A stretch of DNA of 64,000 nt, from positions 1-64,000 of the forward strand of contig JABYQR010000107.1 in assembly GCA_022592445.1 (NCBI GenBank). Direction: 5' to 3'. The translations under genes were made by a program, and so were the position numbers. The stretch comes from Cytidiella melzeri. Lineage: Eukaryota; Basidiomycota; Agaricomycetes; Polyporales; Irpicaceae. Shown in pieces: positions 31,236 to 43,440 of this stretch; position 1 is the first letter of the stretch; each line of letters opens with the position of its first letter. A model generated the notes under the pieces. It was not told the DNA's origin. It saw nothing but the letters and a program-made list of their open reading frames with translations, and ran no database searches.

Positions 31236-31992
31236 TGTCACGGAGACGGAGCTCAATGCAGCAACTAGGGACACGATGTGGACGACAACGACGAGGTGGT
31301 GGCAGGCGTGTAGCACAGTGCTCTCACCAACTATAAACCTTATTCAGGTAGCTAGCCCAGTAAAGACCAAGTTAGATTGATACTACCCGCTATGTAGTAC
31401 AAGAGGGGGTTTGCTTACCTAGCCCAGTGAAGACCAAGAGGTCAAGATGGGGGCTAGGAGTGTACATGCAGCTGCTTATATAGACTTCAGGAACCTGCGC
31501 ACAGACCATGTTAAGGGCAGGCTTTGCAAGAAGCCATGTGAACAAAGAACAAAAGAACTACCTAAAGGAGAACAATAGCTATTGTCTAGACCTTGCCAAG
31601 AACTCTACTCGTGAGAGAATCTATCTAAAAGGAGACCAACTATTGTATTCCATTCCCACACCTGTGAGAACATCCTTCCATAAAGAGAACAATAGGGAAA
31701 GAACAATAAGGAGCCCATGTGAGCGGTATCTATGACATCAAACCCTAGCTATGGGCCGAGCCATGTGGTTGTAGCCATGTGGTCTTACTTAAGCTAAGTC
31801 ACATGCCAGTGTGACGTAGTAGCAAGTAATGTGACCGTGTGGAGCGTCTAAGCCACGTGATACGGGCGCTTAATAGATGTGAAAAGGCAGTTTATGCAGA
31901 GAAGGTTGCAACTGAGCTGCAGCCCGGAGTTTTACAGATAAAAACAAGAGGTAAATTGCGAAAATTAAGGGCTAGTCAGGTCATCCATGACA
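31236..31992 (-). repeat. 5' LTR of Gypsy-B
   Basis: 757 bp, same family as 45151-45911 but decayed; TATA-like and HMG-like motifs partly kept. Confidence 0.85.
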
Positions 31993-33080
31993 AACTGAAC
32001 AAGTTTGCACTTGTGGTTATCTCCTTTGAAGTTGGGCAAAAGCCAACAATCTGGGTGTGGCGCAGGTGGGCAGTTGCAGTCAATTGGGATAAAGAAACTA
32101 GATTGCAGGGGAATTGGGTCATAGCTCTGAGTGTTGCAATAAGAGCAATTGTCAAGCGAGTCTGCTACAGAGGCACGGATAACACTGGTGAGGTGATTTT
32201 GTTGACAATCTCTTGGAGGAGACCGTAGGTGCTACTGGGGTTTTGGCAGAGGCATAGGCACAGGGGGCATGGGATAGCGGCAAAGGATGTTGTGTTGTGG
32301 GCGGTAAAGGCAGTGACCATCCAGCAAGTAAGGAACTGTTGGGCAAAAGCGACAAATACAAGATGAATTTTGAGTGGAAGGCACAGTGGACATAAACGTA
32401 GTTGAGAACACAGTAGAGCAACACAAGGGACGCTACAGCTTAGGTACACAAAGAGACTTGAGAGGGGGGGATTGTATTTTTTAATGAAGTACATGTGATA
32501 CTGATTATATACCTAAATCCACCTCCTAAAACTTTCCTTCTTTGTCCTAAGTCCAAATGTGAGAGCAAAAAACCAGTGCACCAGAGTGCTTCTGCCAACA
32601 GAGGCAAATCAATCAACAAATCAAGGCAAAGTGGGACACAGCATGTGCCAAGGCGCAGAGCCAACGCGCACCTTCAAGGTTGAGGAAGCACCAGTTGTTG
32701 TGAGCAGGTGATGCAGCACTGGCCAGGGAATGCATGGCATGTTGTGATAGGAGCCTCAGTGAAACACGGTCTGATGATCAAATTCTGCTAGTGTTGGTCC
32801 GACATGTGTCTGAAACATTTGATGGCTGGCCGGTCCCTGCAGTCCGTTGGTCCAAACACCAATGCGGAGAGCACATGTCCATGAGTCAGCAGCTTGTGCT
32901 TTTGGGTGTTGCTGGCAGGTTTCCCCCTTGTGGTAAGCCCTCAGATCTACGGCAAATGCCTTGTGCCTGTACACAACTCCGTCTCCGTGCTGCTTTTCAA
33001 TACCTGTGTTGCTGGGAAAGTGGGGATTGGCTGTTGGGAAGGTGCAGGCGCGAAATGACTAGACTTTGCCATGTCTCCAC
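31993..33080. other. No gene seen
   Basis: Sequence between Gypsy-B and the next copia remnant. Short frames only; may be the lost 5' half of the copia remnant, but I cannot show similarity. Confidence 0.4.
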
Positions 33081-36019
33081 GCTTAGCCATTTTCTGGGCA
33101 TATCAATGCTGGTCTTTCTAACAGGTGTTGGAAGTTGTCATGTGAGGCTGCCAAATATGTTTATAACCAATCACCAAGTCAGTGTCTTAATTGGCACACA
33201 CCTATTGAGGAATTTTTAGGTGGAAAACCTGATATTTCTGTCCTTCTTGTATTTGGTGTTGCACATATGTCTTTATACACAAGGAACATCATCAGAGCAA
33301 GCTATCTGCCAAGGCAGCCCCTATAATATTTGCTGGATATGAGCCTGGTCTTAAGGCTTACCAGTTCTGGGATAAACAACCAATAGTCTTAGCGATTGGC
33401 ATTGAATTTAACAAGAACACTTTTCCATCTTGTACCAATCTTGATAATTCTCTTTCCAAACAAACCCAAGTCAATGATACTTCACAACCTCTACAAGATA
33501 ATGATTTACCTTTTGTTGATGAGGACAATGGTGCTGGTCACAATAAGCTTGATGATAGAGATGAAAATCATCCAAGACATCAAGAACCACAGAATCCTCC
33601 TCACCAGCCCGTACCTCAGCCAGAAGCACCTAGTTATAATACCTATGGCACACCAGTTAGTAGACTGCAGCAAGCACTGCCTCAACCTTCACGCTCAAAC
33701 ACATGTCAACCAGTACAGCAGCCACCACTGTCTCAACCAAAAAGATCTATTGCTGGAAAGAATCCTTCACATGGCTTGAATCCAGTCAACAAAGTGAAGT
33801 GTGATGAACAGGCAGTTGCATGTGATAAGTGTATCGAAAAGTGACACAAGGAGAAAATGGCTAAATGGAGAGAATCAAAGAAGCCGAAAGTACCTGGATT
33901 AATCAGAAGTACAGTGTCTAATCCAGTACCTGGTCCTTCTAGATCACATTCAACACCGGACAAATTGAACAGTGATCTTCCATCTGATCTATTAAGTCAA
34001 TCAAAGGATCAAATTGATTCTTCAGAACATATACCGTCATATATGTCACAGTGTTTGCAATGAACAAATCTCTTCAGACCTGGAAAGAAGCAATGAAAAG
34101 TGACAATAGAGATTTATGGTACACTGCTGCGGAAAACAAAGTTGCCTGTCAGATGAAGAATTGTACTTGGAAGCTTATCAAACAATCAGACCCTTCACAA
34201 AAAATAGCAAAAGGCTTCAGGCAAGTTGAAGAAATTGATATCAAGAAACCTTCTCACCAGTTGCACATTTTGAGTCCATACACCCACTACTAGCTATGGC
34301 TGCACTTGAGAATTAAAAAATTGAGGCACTGGACGTAAACCAGCATTTCTATATGGCAAATTTGATGAAAAGGTTTATATGGAACAACCAGAAGGTTTTG
34401 TGTAGAGAAGGGAAAAGAGACCCATGTTTGTTTGCTTAAGAAAGCCATTTATGGACTTTTCACAAACTTGGAATATCAAAATACACAATACGCTTGTAGC
34501 CTTGGGCTTTGAACATATCAATTCAAATGCTGGTGTATACATATATTACCAACAAGAGGGGTTTTTTATCCTCTATGTTTATGACAGATTTCCTATTGGC
34601 AACAATCAAGCTGGGATCAAAGCACTCAAAACAAATCTCATGAATCAATATGAGATGTGTGACTTAGAAGAAGCAAAGCTAATTCTAAGCATGCAAGTGC
34701 ATAGCAACCTAAAGAGCGTACACTCTACCTTTCTCAAGGGTTGTACATTGAAGATGCTCTCAATCATCTTCAAATGATCAACACTAATCCTGCCCGTACA
34801 TCTCTACTGTCAAGAATGCAACCAAACTCTATGCAGAGCGAGGGAGTGACGACAGAAGTGGAGGAATGACGAGTGGACTTGCGTGGACAATGACAATAAT
34901 GGGAATGATGATGATGAGAGAGAGAGAAACAATGACAAGGGAGTAGCTGACAATGAGCTAAAGACCAGGTTATATTAGTACAGTGATGGACCTAGTACAA
35001 GGTGTACATTGCCTAAATAACAGGAGGTGGGATCTGAGGTCTTTAGGGAGCTACAGGGTGGGTTTGTATACATCTCAGACAAGGACTCCTGGTACCAGGT
35101 CTGTACTCCTAACACTGCCGTGGGAACGTATGGTGTGCTGTGTTGCAATGTTCTACAATGTTCCACAATGTTCCAGTACCTTCTATGATCATGCGACCAG
35201 TCTGTCACATGTACATAAGATAAGATAAGGAAAATAAAAGGAAAATAAAAGAGAAAAGTGTGCATATTTGTGACATTTACCATTTGGACTAGAACTTTGT
35301 AAAGCAGATTCTGACTATACAGTGGAACATGAGCTTAGGAATTTGTATCAAACTGTTGGTACACTGATATATGTTATGATTGGCAATTTCCCCCACATTT
35401 CATATACTGTCATACGTCTTTCTCAGTATATGCGGAACCCCACTCAGATCCATATGAATTCTGTGAAGTACATACTCTGTTATTTACTTGATACGCAGTC
35501 ATATGCTATCAAGTATGATGGACGCAGCCAATTTGGACTAGTTGGGTACTCAGACACAAACTGGGCCAAACAAAAAGATGATAGACATTCCAATACTGGC
35601 TATGCATTCCTTCTGGACAAAGGCACAGCGTCATGGGTCTCAAGGAAACAAAGACCTCCACACTCTCTTCTATGGTAGCAGAGTACATGGCATTATACAA
35701 CACAGTGGGACAGTGTGCTTGGATATGTACTATGCTTACCCAATTGGATATGTCACCAAAAGGTCCCACTACAATCTATTGCAACAAACATGGTGCCATC
35801 TTCTTCACAAAGAATTCAAAAATTGAAGCTTGTTCAAAGCACATTGATATTTGTTATCACTATGTCTGCAAGCTTGTCAATGACAATAAAAGAGCAGAAC
35901 TCTATGCCATCCCAAATGAAGACAGAGTTGCTGATATTATGACCAAGTCATTGGGATTTCAAACACAGTCTGAATTCAGTGGGAGTCTTGGACTAGTGAA
36001 CTTCACCACAACCCAATGA
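33080..36019 (+). pseudogene. Copia-F: decayed pol of a second copia family
   Basis: Broken plus-strand pieces in copia order: end of integrase (AAKYVYNQSPSQCLNWHTPIEEFLGG), a Pro/Ser/Gln-rich linker at about 33400-34060, RT fragments (KFDEKVYMEQPEGFV, KKAIYGLSQTW, FILYVYDRFPIG at the YVDD position, with Asp lost), then after the solo LTR the RT tail and RNase H (VEHELRNLYQTVGTLIY, GYSDTNWAKQKDDRHSNTGY, AEYMALYNTVGQCAW, DRVADIMTKSL). Unlike Copia1/2 in sequence. Ends at about 36019; a polypurine tract AGTGGGAG at 36065-36072 is followed by TGCC, the presumed start of its 3' LTR. Confidence 0.85.
34808..35275. repeat. Solo LTR-J in Copia-F
   Basis: 468 bp, TGTCAAGAATGC...TTTGTGACA, flanked by TCTAC (34803-34807) and TTTAC (35276-35280), a 5-bp duplication with one mismatch. 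Removing it joins NPARTSL to LPFGLELCKADSDYT, a normal copia RT context. Element strand unknown. Confidence 0.7.
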
Positions 36020-36121
36020 GAAGCTGTCATTCAAAGTAGCTCAAGCAAGATGATGTTGGCATCAAGTGGGAGTGCCAAAGCGAGATTGGATTGCTGATCA
36101 TTGGAAATCAGATACATGGAC

Positions 36122-36165
36122 AATGTAGATTAGATAGATAGATAGATCAGATCAGATAGTACATA
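36122..36165. repeat. GATA-type microsatellite
   Basis: Imperfect (AGAT)n/(CAGAT)n run inside the presumed Copia-F 3' LTR. Confidence 0.7.
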
Positions 36166-36249
36166 GCATGTGATTCCACCATCATGATGGCCATACACCA
36201 TGCGGTACTTGACCTTATTGCATTGTGTTTCATTAGTTTCCATGACTTC

Positions 36250-36300
36250 TTTTTTTTTAAAAACAAATTATTAAAATTAAATGTCGGCGAGGCCAGGGAC
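36250..36300 (-). mobile_element. 51-bp poly(A)-tailed retro-insert
   Basis: Flanked by a perfect 14-bp duplication GTTTCCATGACTTC (36236-36249 and 36301-36314). On the minus strand the insert ends in an A run. This is the mark of a LINE-mediated, heavily 5'-truncated insertion (LINE, SINE or mRNA tail). Confidence 0.7.
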
Positions 36301-37017
36301 GTTTCCATGACTTCATGACTTAACAACAGAAGTACCATGAGGCTTTTCCTGAATCATATTTCATATACCGTATGTATTGAGCTTACTCAAGGCTCAGTCA
36401 GCACCATGCAGTAATGTAGAATGCTTAGTCATTGCTTACATTCTCTATTCAGTAGTATTAGCAAGCAGGACTGAGCATTATCAATCCTTACTCATATGAC
36501 ATTACTGTAGCATTAGTAATCTAGTTACAGTACAGCACGGGGGTGAACTGGTAGGTTAATAACCAAAGTTTATTAACAAGTGTTAATAATATGTTATTAA
36601 CTTGAAAGCTGGCAACACTGGGTTAATAACATTCTAAAGTGCCCTCCTGCCCCCAGCCGTGAGATACGCACAGTGCTCCGCAAAAATTGTCAAACACCAG
36701 ATATACCATACGTAGTGTATGTACAATTTGTTGTACAGTAATGAAACCTGTAGATTGGCAATCATAAATGAGACAAGTTCTATGCTGTTCAGTATAGCCC
36801 AGCCTACTGTGTTCTGTGCCAAAATCTGTGCCGCAGTTCACCTCCTGTGTTGTCTATCATGGACGAGCTGAGCCAGGAAACTGCAACAAAGCTTCACATC
36901 CTTTGTAGCCTCTTATCTTCACTTTCCCACTCTATTCCAGATGGTAGAGATTATTACGGCTTTGAAAGATTCACCCCCAGTTGCGCCGCAATCAATGACT
37001 ATCGTGAGGAAGGAGCA

Positions 37018-37729
37018 TGTTAAGACCGACTATTGTCAAGGGACAAGTTGTCAGGTTAGAACCCCTTAGTCTAGCTACACTCAAGGTCTGATGATGGTCT
37101 AGGCCGCGCGGTCGCTGTCAAGCACAGTGGCAGACAGATGATGGTTTGATAGAAGGAATATTGATACAAAGTGGATAGACTGAGGTTCTAGCCCCATGTC
37201 CAACGGCTATTTATACACGTTGACCTAACTACTTTTGGACCAGTCCAAGGTAGTGGTAGCAAATCGGAGAAACAGAGAGGAAGAACAATACACAGAGAAC
37301 AGCCACTACTCTGGAAAGCCAATGAGAGAAAAGACCGTCAAGGTGCGGAAACAAGGGACAATAGAAAGGGGAAACATGAGGCAGAGATCAACAGAGAAGG
37401 GGTTGAACCCAAAACAGGGGATAGACGGAGTTGGATCCAAAACAGGGGATAGGCGGGGTTAGACCCGATAGATTGGTAACGGAGGTATAGAAAGGCTGAG
37501 GGTTGAACCAAAGCAATGGTAACCAATCGGAGTTAGGTCCGAGGTTTGAATGGACATCAGAAGGCAACTGATAACATAATAGTCCGTGTTGAGCGGAGGC
37601 AATGTGGATCAGGGAATGATGGAGGAAAGACGAGTTGGATTGTCAAGGCAATTGTAAAGAAGATAACTGGTTATCAAGGTAATCGAAGAAGTAAAGAGAA
37701 ATAATAGGGTGTGAAGACCGTTCGTAACA
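37018..37729 (-). repeat. Solo LTR-D2 in the hAT element
   Basis: 712 bp reverse copy of LTR-D1, with perfect TSD GAGCA (37013-37017, 37730-37734). Confidence 0.85.
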
Positions 37730-40700
37730 GAGCACTCATTCATGCTATGGAGATTGTGTTTTGCCCTCAAGGGCATCAGAAAGATATGATTGTTTTCAAG
37801 TAGCAAGGTCCGGGGCTTGTAGCAGTTGTCTACACACTCGAGAAATACCTCACCCGTTTTCCGATTTCCGCAATTTTGCTCAAGTGGGTTGACAACTTGA
37901 CTGAGGCTGCCAAGGCTGCGATAGGTGCAGAAAGCATGCCAGACTTGGACTTGGTCAGTTATTCTCAATGTCATGACACCAATGATGGGTACAAGTACTC
38001 ACAAGTGGCCACTGTTCAATGGTGATGGTTCTCAGATCATGTTCAAGTTGGACTGCAATCAGCCTTACGTTGACAGACTGAAAAACTCCGCGTTGTGGCA
38101 GCAGTCAGCATTTGATGTACTTGAAAGGCATTCACCCAAGCCCAATAGCGCAACACAGAAAACTGCAGGATACAAAACAATCAGTCCTGAGCGACAGCCA
38201 TCAGCACAAACATCGAAAAGAGACATGTACCGCAAAGAAGGCAAAAGGCAACCACAAAATGTTCATGTCAAGCATCATGGAGCACTATATTGACTGTAAT
38301 CCTCCTGCAAAAGAAAAAGGTGGTCGGAAGGCAGAGCCACTCTTGGACAAGGTTTCCCAGTGCACAAAGCTAGCTAATCCTCCTGAGGGTGATGATGGTA
38401 CGAAGACATATTTGGCACTGCAGAGGAGCTGAGAATGGCTGTGTAGCATATCGGTCGGGTATCCGTCAGGCCCATCGTGTTTTCAAACATGCAGCAGATT
38501 GCTCGCACCTTTCACCAAAGCTCAGGCAGGAGGTCAACGAGTATCAAGCCTCAAAATTGGCAACAACGCAGCTGAAGAATTTGAAGTGTGAAGTGTTGTT
38601 ATCATCTGAGTCTTTGGCTGTCCCGGATCTGCAAATCACCAACTTGGACAAGACTAAACTCATTGAACCTCAAAAAGCCAGGCAGCTATCTGTTGCAGGG
38701 ATGTTTCTAGAGCACGGGAAGAAAGTTCACCACTTACAGCATGACCATAATGTTGTGTATTTTGTGGCTGCAGCAGGAGTCCCACCAACACTAGTTGACA
38801 CGCCTCAGTGGAAACAAATGTGGAAGGATGCAGATCAAACCTATCAACCCGCAAGTAGCACCACTCTTGCCAATACTCACATTCCTTGCAAGGCCGGTCA
38901 AATACGAAGTGAGGTTTTGAAGCACTTGCAGATGCCTGGACACAAAGGTTTCACTTTGTTGCTTGATGGTGGTACAACCCGACGTGTTGATTCTGTCTAT
39001 ACCATTCATATAACAATGTGCGATTGAGCTGTGTACTTCTGGAAGGGACACAAGGCATCAGTGCAATCTCACACAGGTGATCATCTTGCTGAAGAGATTA
39101 TCAAGGTATGTACGGTAAAGTCATACCCAATTGTATAATACTCACATGATGCTGCAAGGTTCTGAAGACTATTGGGCTGGAAAGGTTTCGTGGAATTGTA
39201 TCGGACAATACAGCCAATACACAAGTGGCGCGCGCAACTGTGGTGAAAGAGTAGCCCTGGATCATTAACCTTGTCAACGCGCCACATCATCTTCAGTTGA
39301 TGTTGAAAGATATTGGTAACCTGCCATATTTCAAGAAATTAAGTCGGCCATCATTGCACAAGTAGTCCATCAAACAAGACTTACCTAACTTGTTGTAGAC
39401 AATTGATTGCTGCTGCCAAACAGTCAAGTTTTTCTGGAAATTGTCATATGCAAACGCACACTTACGCGAGAGACGTAAGGACCTTAATATCAAGACAGGT
39501 CTCACATCATTTGGAAAGACGTGTTTCTCAACAGTTTACATCTCCGGCTGCTCACTTTGTACAAACATGCCTGCAATCAAGGTGTTGTGCAATTCAGAAA
39601 CCGTCAAACTAAAGGTGAGAGTGCGAAGCCATAGTACAGCAATAGCTCATGCTCACCTCGATTTATGTAGGCATTCCATGAGAATTTTGTCGATGGCTTC
39701 ACGAACTGTGCATTCAGTGCCAAGCTAGAGGAACTATTGGCAATATTAGCACCCGGTGCCAAGGCCACAACGTGTCTCGAATTGACACATTCTACCGTAT
39801 CTGATGTCTACGTTTTCTGGCTTGCAACCCTGGCTGAGCTGCACAACATAATCACAGACCCTCACATTCCAATGCCCAATGGAGTGCGTGAAGACATTTG
39901 GTGCATTGCCAATTTTAGATGGAAGGCAATGATAGAACAAGCACCCCGTGGTGTATGCCACACTGGCTTTATCCTTGATCTGCATGCGTAAATGTTGACC
40001 GTTCTAATCCACTGACCTGCATGCGTAAATATCAACCGTTCTAATCCACCGACGTTGCTCAACTCACGTTTTTCATACTAAGGTTATCAAAAATCTGACA
40101 TCTTCTTCAGGCCAATGCCAACCCTCTCGCAATTCCACCTATGAGGCTCGGTCCTTCACGGCAAGTACCAGCCTCTACCGTAAACCTTCCAGATCCAGTC
40201 CGACAAGCAGGAAGGTTCTTGCTTGATTTGCTACGCATCAAATACAACGGCCGCAAAGCACCAATTTGCGGACTGAGGGAAGATGTTGCTGTTGAATTAC
40301 TAAAGGCCCAGGTTGGCAAATACTACCGAGGTGAGGCACCATTCAATTGTCCTGTAACACCAAAAGAAGGACCACACGAGTGGTGGGAGAAATTAAATCA
40401 AGATTGCTCCGAGGTCACTCAGCCTATTGCGGTACGTACATCTATTGCCATCTCACAAAACATCAGTTGCCTGATCACCTCACTATGAGCAGCAACTGGC
40501 CACATTCGTCATGGGTCTCACGCCAAACTCCATGAGCGACAAACGTACAGCATTGTACTTCACATGGCAGAACTCTCACCTTTGTGGAGCACAGAAGGTT
40601 TCCACGCTGGTCCGTTTGGCCCAGATCCAGCAGTGGGAGAAGAATGAAGATTTGGTGAGTGTTATGAATTGATCCCTCAGTGTTGTACTTATGCGCACGC

Positions 40701-41016
40701 AGAGCACATGCAAAGTGAGGTGCCCCACAGTCAGGTTCCGCAACCTCAACTTTGCTCTTTGTATGCAACAGAATAGGCCCACAAGACATGATAACCAGGA
40801 TGTTAGGCACGTGACCAATGCGAAAGAGAGCATTGCAGAGTTCCACGCCAGACATACCAACGCACCTCAGAAGTTACCCAAAGCACTCTTCGACTCTATT
40901 CCTTGGAAACCGTTGGAGAACATCACAGAAGCTATTGCATCTGACCTCGAGTGGGCAGATGGTAGAGTCCCTGGTCTTAGTTCATCGAGGCGATGAATTT
41001 TAGGAGGGGGGTAAAA

Positions 41017-41749
41017 TGACATGGATAGTCCAACAGACCGGATTTTTCCAACATTGTCACAAGTTTATAGCCTTAAGCGCCTATCTAGAGCGCTTATTTT
41101 CCGGCTAGGAGTGTTACCAGACCTAACCCTAACCCGGGTCACGTGACATCCTGCCTTATTTATCAATAGTCCAGACCCAAACCCTAGACTCAGTCTGGAG
41201 CGGTTCCAGATCAACCTAGGCTATTGTTCTATTGTTCCTTTTCCATTGATAGGGATTCCCCAGGGATTCCCCCAGTTTCTATTGTTCTATTTGTTCCTAT
41301 TCTATTGTTCTATTGTTCTATTGTTCTAGTGTTCTAGCTCTATTGTTCTCTGTACCCTGGTCCTTGACAGTTACTCAGGTCCTTGACAGTTACCCTGGTC
41401 CCTTATTTTTCTATTGTTACTCCAGCCCCACAGTTATTCCAGTCCCTAGTGTGGGAACTTGTGCACAGACCACCCAGCCACAGTATATATAGTAGCCCTT
41501 ACCCTCCCTAGCTCTGCATCTTGACCTCTCTGTCATTTGCACTGCTAGGTGAGTTACTGCATGTAACTTAGTATCATACCTTATTAACTCTGTCATTTGC
41601 ACTGCTAGTATCCAGCCTCTGTGCCTGCTTGCCTGCTTATCATCGACTCTGACCTTGTTGTCATCGTTGGAGATCCCTTTCCTCTTCCACCATCATCCCT
41701 TCCACCCTTGTTTAGGGTTTAGCAGCATAACAGCAGTCGCTCCGCGACA
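41017..41749 (+). repeat. LTR-E1 with a stub of polypurine tract
   Basis: 733 bp, TGACATGGATAGTCC...CTCCGCGACA. It is preceded by TTTTAGGAGGGGGGTAAAA, the PPT normally found just inside a 3' LTR, so this is a 3' LTR whose internal region is almost wholly lost. The right flank GAGG and left ...GAGG suggest the insertion point. Contains a run of ATTGTTCT repeats at 41223-41350. Confidence 0.75.
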
Positions 41750-42203
41750 GAGGATGAGAGAGCAGACGAAGCTGAGAGCAACAGCTCGGCAGACAGTGAG
41801 GGGGTTTTTGATTATGACGGGCTCAACAATGAAGATGCAAACGGCGCAACAAGGGACTTGTGGGGAGCCAGCCGACTAACCCGACAATACAACAGTGAAC
41901 CAGGCGATAGATTTGTTGTCAGCGATGTGGCTGACCTTCAGTCACTTGCACTTTGGGATTTGCTCTCTGATACACCTCTAGTAGTAGCAAAGTCATCTCA
42001 GCCAGTCCCAGTTATCCAAAGGGGCCTGTGGCGTAGGTCACAAGAGTCTGACTACACTATGTAGAGCATCCAATAAACCTATGTTACTTATGTGAGTTAA
42101 TAACCGGTTATTCACAGTATAAGACTAGCACGAGCAGAATTCATTAAATTATTAACGTGAAAAACTACCTCAAAACAGTTTACCCCCGTGCTGTATTTTA
42201 CAG

Positions 42204-42831
42204 ACATGTATATATACCGCTCCTAGAGAGCAGAGAAATTATAAGACACTTACTCCTAGAGTTAGTCGACTCTCCAAGTCATCCCCTGCACTCATACCTC
42301 TCAGACATATACATATTGAAGTCTGTGTTCTGAGTTTTAAGCTTCAGCACTTTGGCAGCTTGACAGGCTTCAGGTGAGTCAACTATAGCAGCTCTGATAG
42401 GAGTTCATGTAACAGTATATAGCTACAAGTTTAGCAATTGTGCATTCCATAGCAAAATTTACTTGAGTAGACAGCCTTTTCTGGCATTCAATTTCCTACA
42501 ATACACAGCCACCAATTTCTACAGCCATTGTAAGCTTAAGCTAAGCATCCAGTGAGCATCAACACCAAGAGAGTTGATTTTCTTGCAAGCAAAGAAGTAC
42601 TGTGGATTGTGTTGATTCAAGAGAGACCTGATGAGATCTACAGTGCTGTACAAGACTAGCTGGCTGTGCAGGACCAAATGCAAAGGCCCTCTACTGTGCC
42701 TCATATCAAGAGGCTTGCAAGTAATGTTCTGAGATATTAACTGCAGAATTGGCAGATATTACTCCACAGATATTACACCAATACTAATTTCATGTGAAAT
42801 GTCTTTCCATAATGCTGAAAACAGGTGTACC
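42204..42831. other. No gene seen
   Basis: Flank of the hAT insertion; a TATATACC box at about 42210 and a possible donor at 42372, but no coding region follows. Confidence 0.4.
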
Positions 42832-43440
42832 TGTTGCGGAGCAACTGCTGCTATGCTGATAAACCCTAAAAAAGGGTGGAATGGATGAGGGTGGAAGAGG
42901 AAAGGGATCTCCAACGACAACAACGAGGTCAGAGTCGATGATAAGCAGGCAAGCAGGTACAGAGGCTGGATACTAGTAGTGCAAATGACAGAGTTAATAG
43001 GGCATGATACTAAGTTACATGCAGTAACTCACCTAGCAGTGCAAATGACAGAGAGGTCAAGATGCAGAGTTAGGAAGAGTAAGGTCTACTATATATACTG
43101 TGTCTGGGTGGTCTGTGCACAAGTTCCCACACTAGGGACTGGAGTAACTGTGGGGCTGGATTAACAATAGAACAATAATGGACCAGGGTCAAAATCAGGG
43201 ACCAGGGTATGTAGAACAATAGAACAGGAACAATAGAACAATAGCCTAGGTTGGTCTGGAACCGCTCCAGATTGAGTCTAGGGTTTGAGTCTGGACTATT
43301 GATAAATTCATGTGACCCGGGTTAGGGTTAGGTCTGGTAACACTCCTAGCCGGAAAATAAGTGCTCATAGATAGGCACCTAATGCTGTAAACTTGTGACA
43401 ATGTTGGAAAAATCCGGTCTCTGTTGGACTATCCATGTCA
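42832..43440 (-). repeat. Solo LTR-E2
   Basis: 609 bp, reverse copy of LTR-E1 with a deletion in the ATTGTTCT-rich part. Perfect TSD GTACC (42827-42831, 43441-43445). Confidence 0.85.

Larger units (their letters stand above)
11792..31992 (-). mobile_element. Gypsy-B: old nested Ty3 chromovirus, minus strand
   Basis: A single minus-strand element reconstructed from pieces with the same order as Gypsy-A. From its 5' end: 5' LTR 31236-31992, ORF1 about 30353-31083, gag 28855-30102, protease/RT/RNase H about 25729-28858, integrase 19840-20574, chromodomain about 19310-19560, 3' non-coding 12451-12676, and 3' LTR 11792-12450. Later insertions: solo LTR-G 27270-27948, Copia2 20575-25728, and a solo LTR 12677-19297 that itself contains LTR-D1 and Copia1. 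Each insertion has a 5-bp target duplication, proving that the flanks were once contiguous. Many frameshifts, stops and CpG to TpG/CpA changes mark it as dead. Outer flanks TTCTT and AACTG do not match, so no TSD is left. Confidence 0.85.
36858..42064 (+). pseudogene. hAT-type transposase, broken
   Basis: Starts at ATG 36858 (MDELSQETATKLH). The reading continues across the LTR-D2 insertion site (DYREEGA to LIHAMEI) in frame once LTR and one TSD are removed. Main blocks: 38240-39026 (RIR-like region to GGTTRRVDSVYTIHI), 39027-39310 (WKGHKAS, SDNTANTQVAR, INLVNAPHHLQLMLKDI: the hAT catalytic neighbourhood), 39440-40990 with short introns and the C-terminal dimerisation region (LTPNSMSDKRTALYFTWQNS, LVRLAQIQQWE). 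A TGA at about 39025-39027 stands where CGA (Arg) is expected and a TAG follows near 39252. The acidic C-terminal end resumes after LTR-E1 (DYDGLNNEDANG ... TRQYNSEPGDRFVVSDVADLQ) and stops at 42064. Confidence 0.8.
36531..42195 (+). mobile_element. hAT-family DNA transposon, defective
   Basis: Terminal inverted repeats of about 20 bp: TACAGCACGGGGGTGAACTG at 36531 and, in reverse at 42195, the same with one change (GTAAACTG). Flanking 8-mers AGTTACAG (36523-36530) and TTTTACAG (42196-42203) share the last six bases, as expected of an aged 8-bp hAT target duplication. Interior carries the hAT transposase remnant plus two inserted LTRs (37018-37729 and 41017-41749). Confidence 0.8.

Noticed and set aside
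11787..31997. Matching target duplication for Gypsy-B
   Set aside because: Left flank TTCTT and right flank AACTG do not agree; decay or recombination at one end is more likely.
34975..35283. 102-residue minus frame
   Set aside because: Falls inside solo LTR-J.
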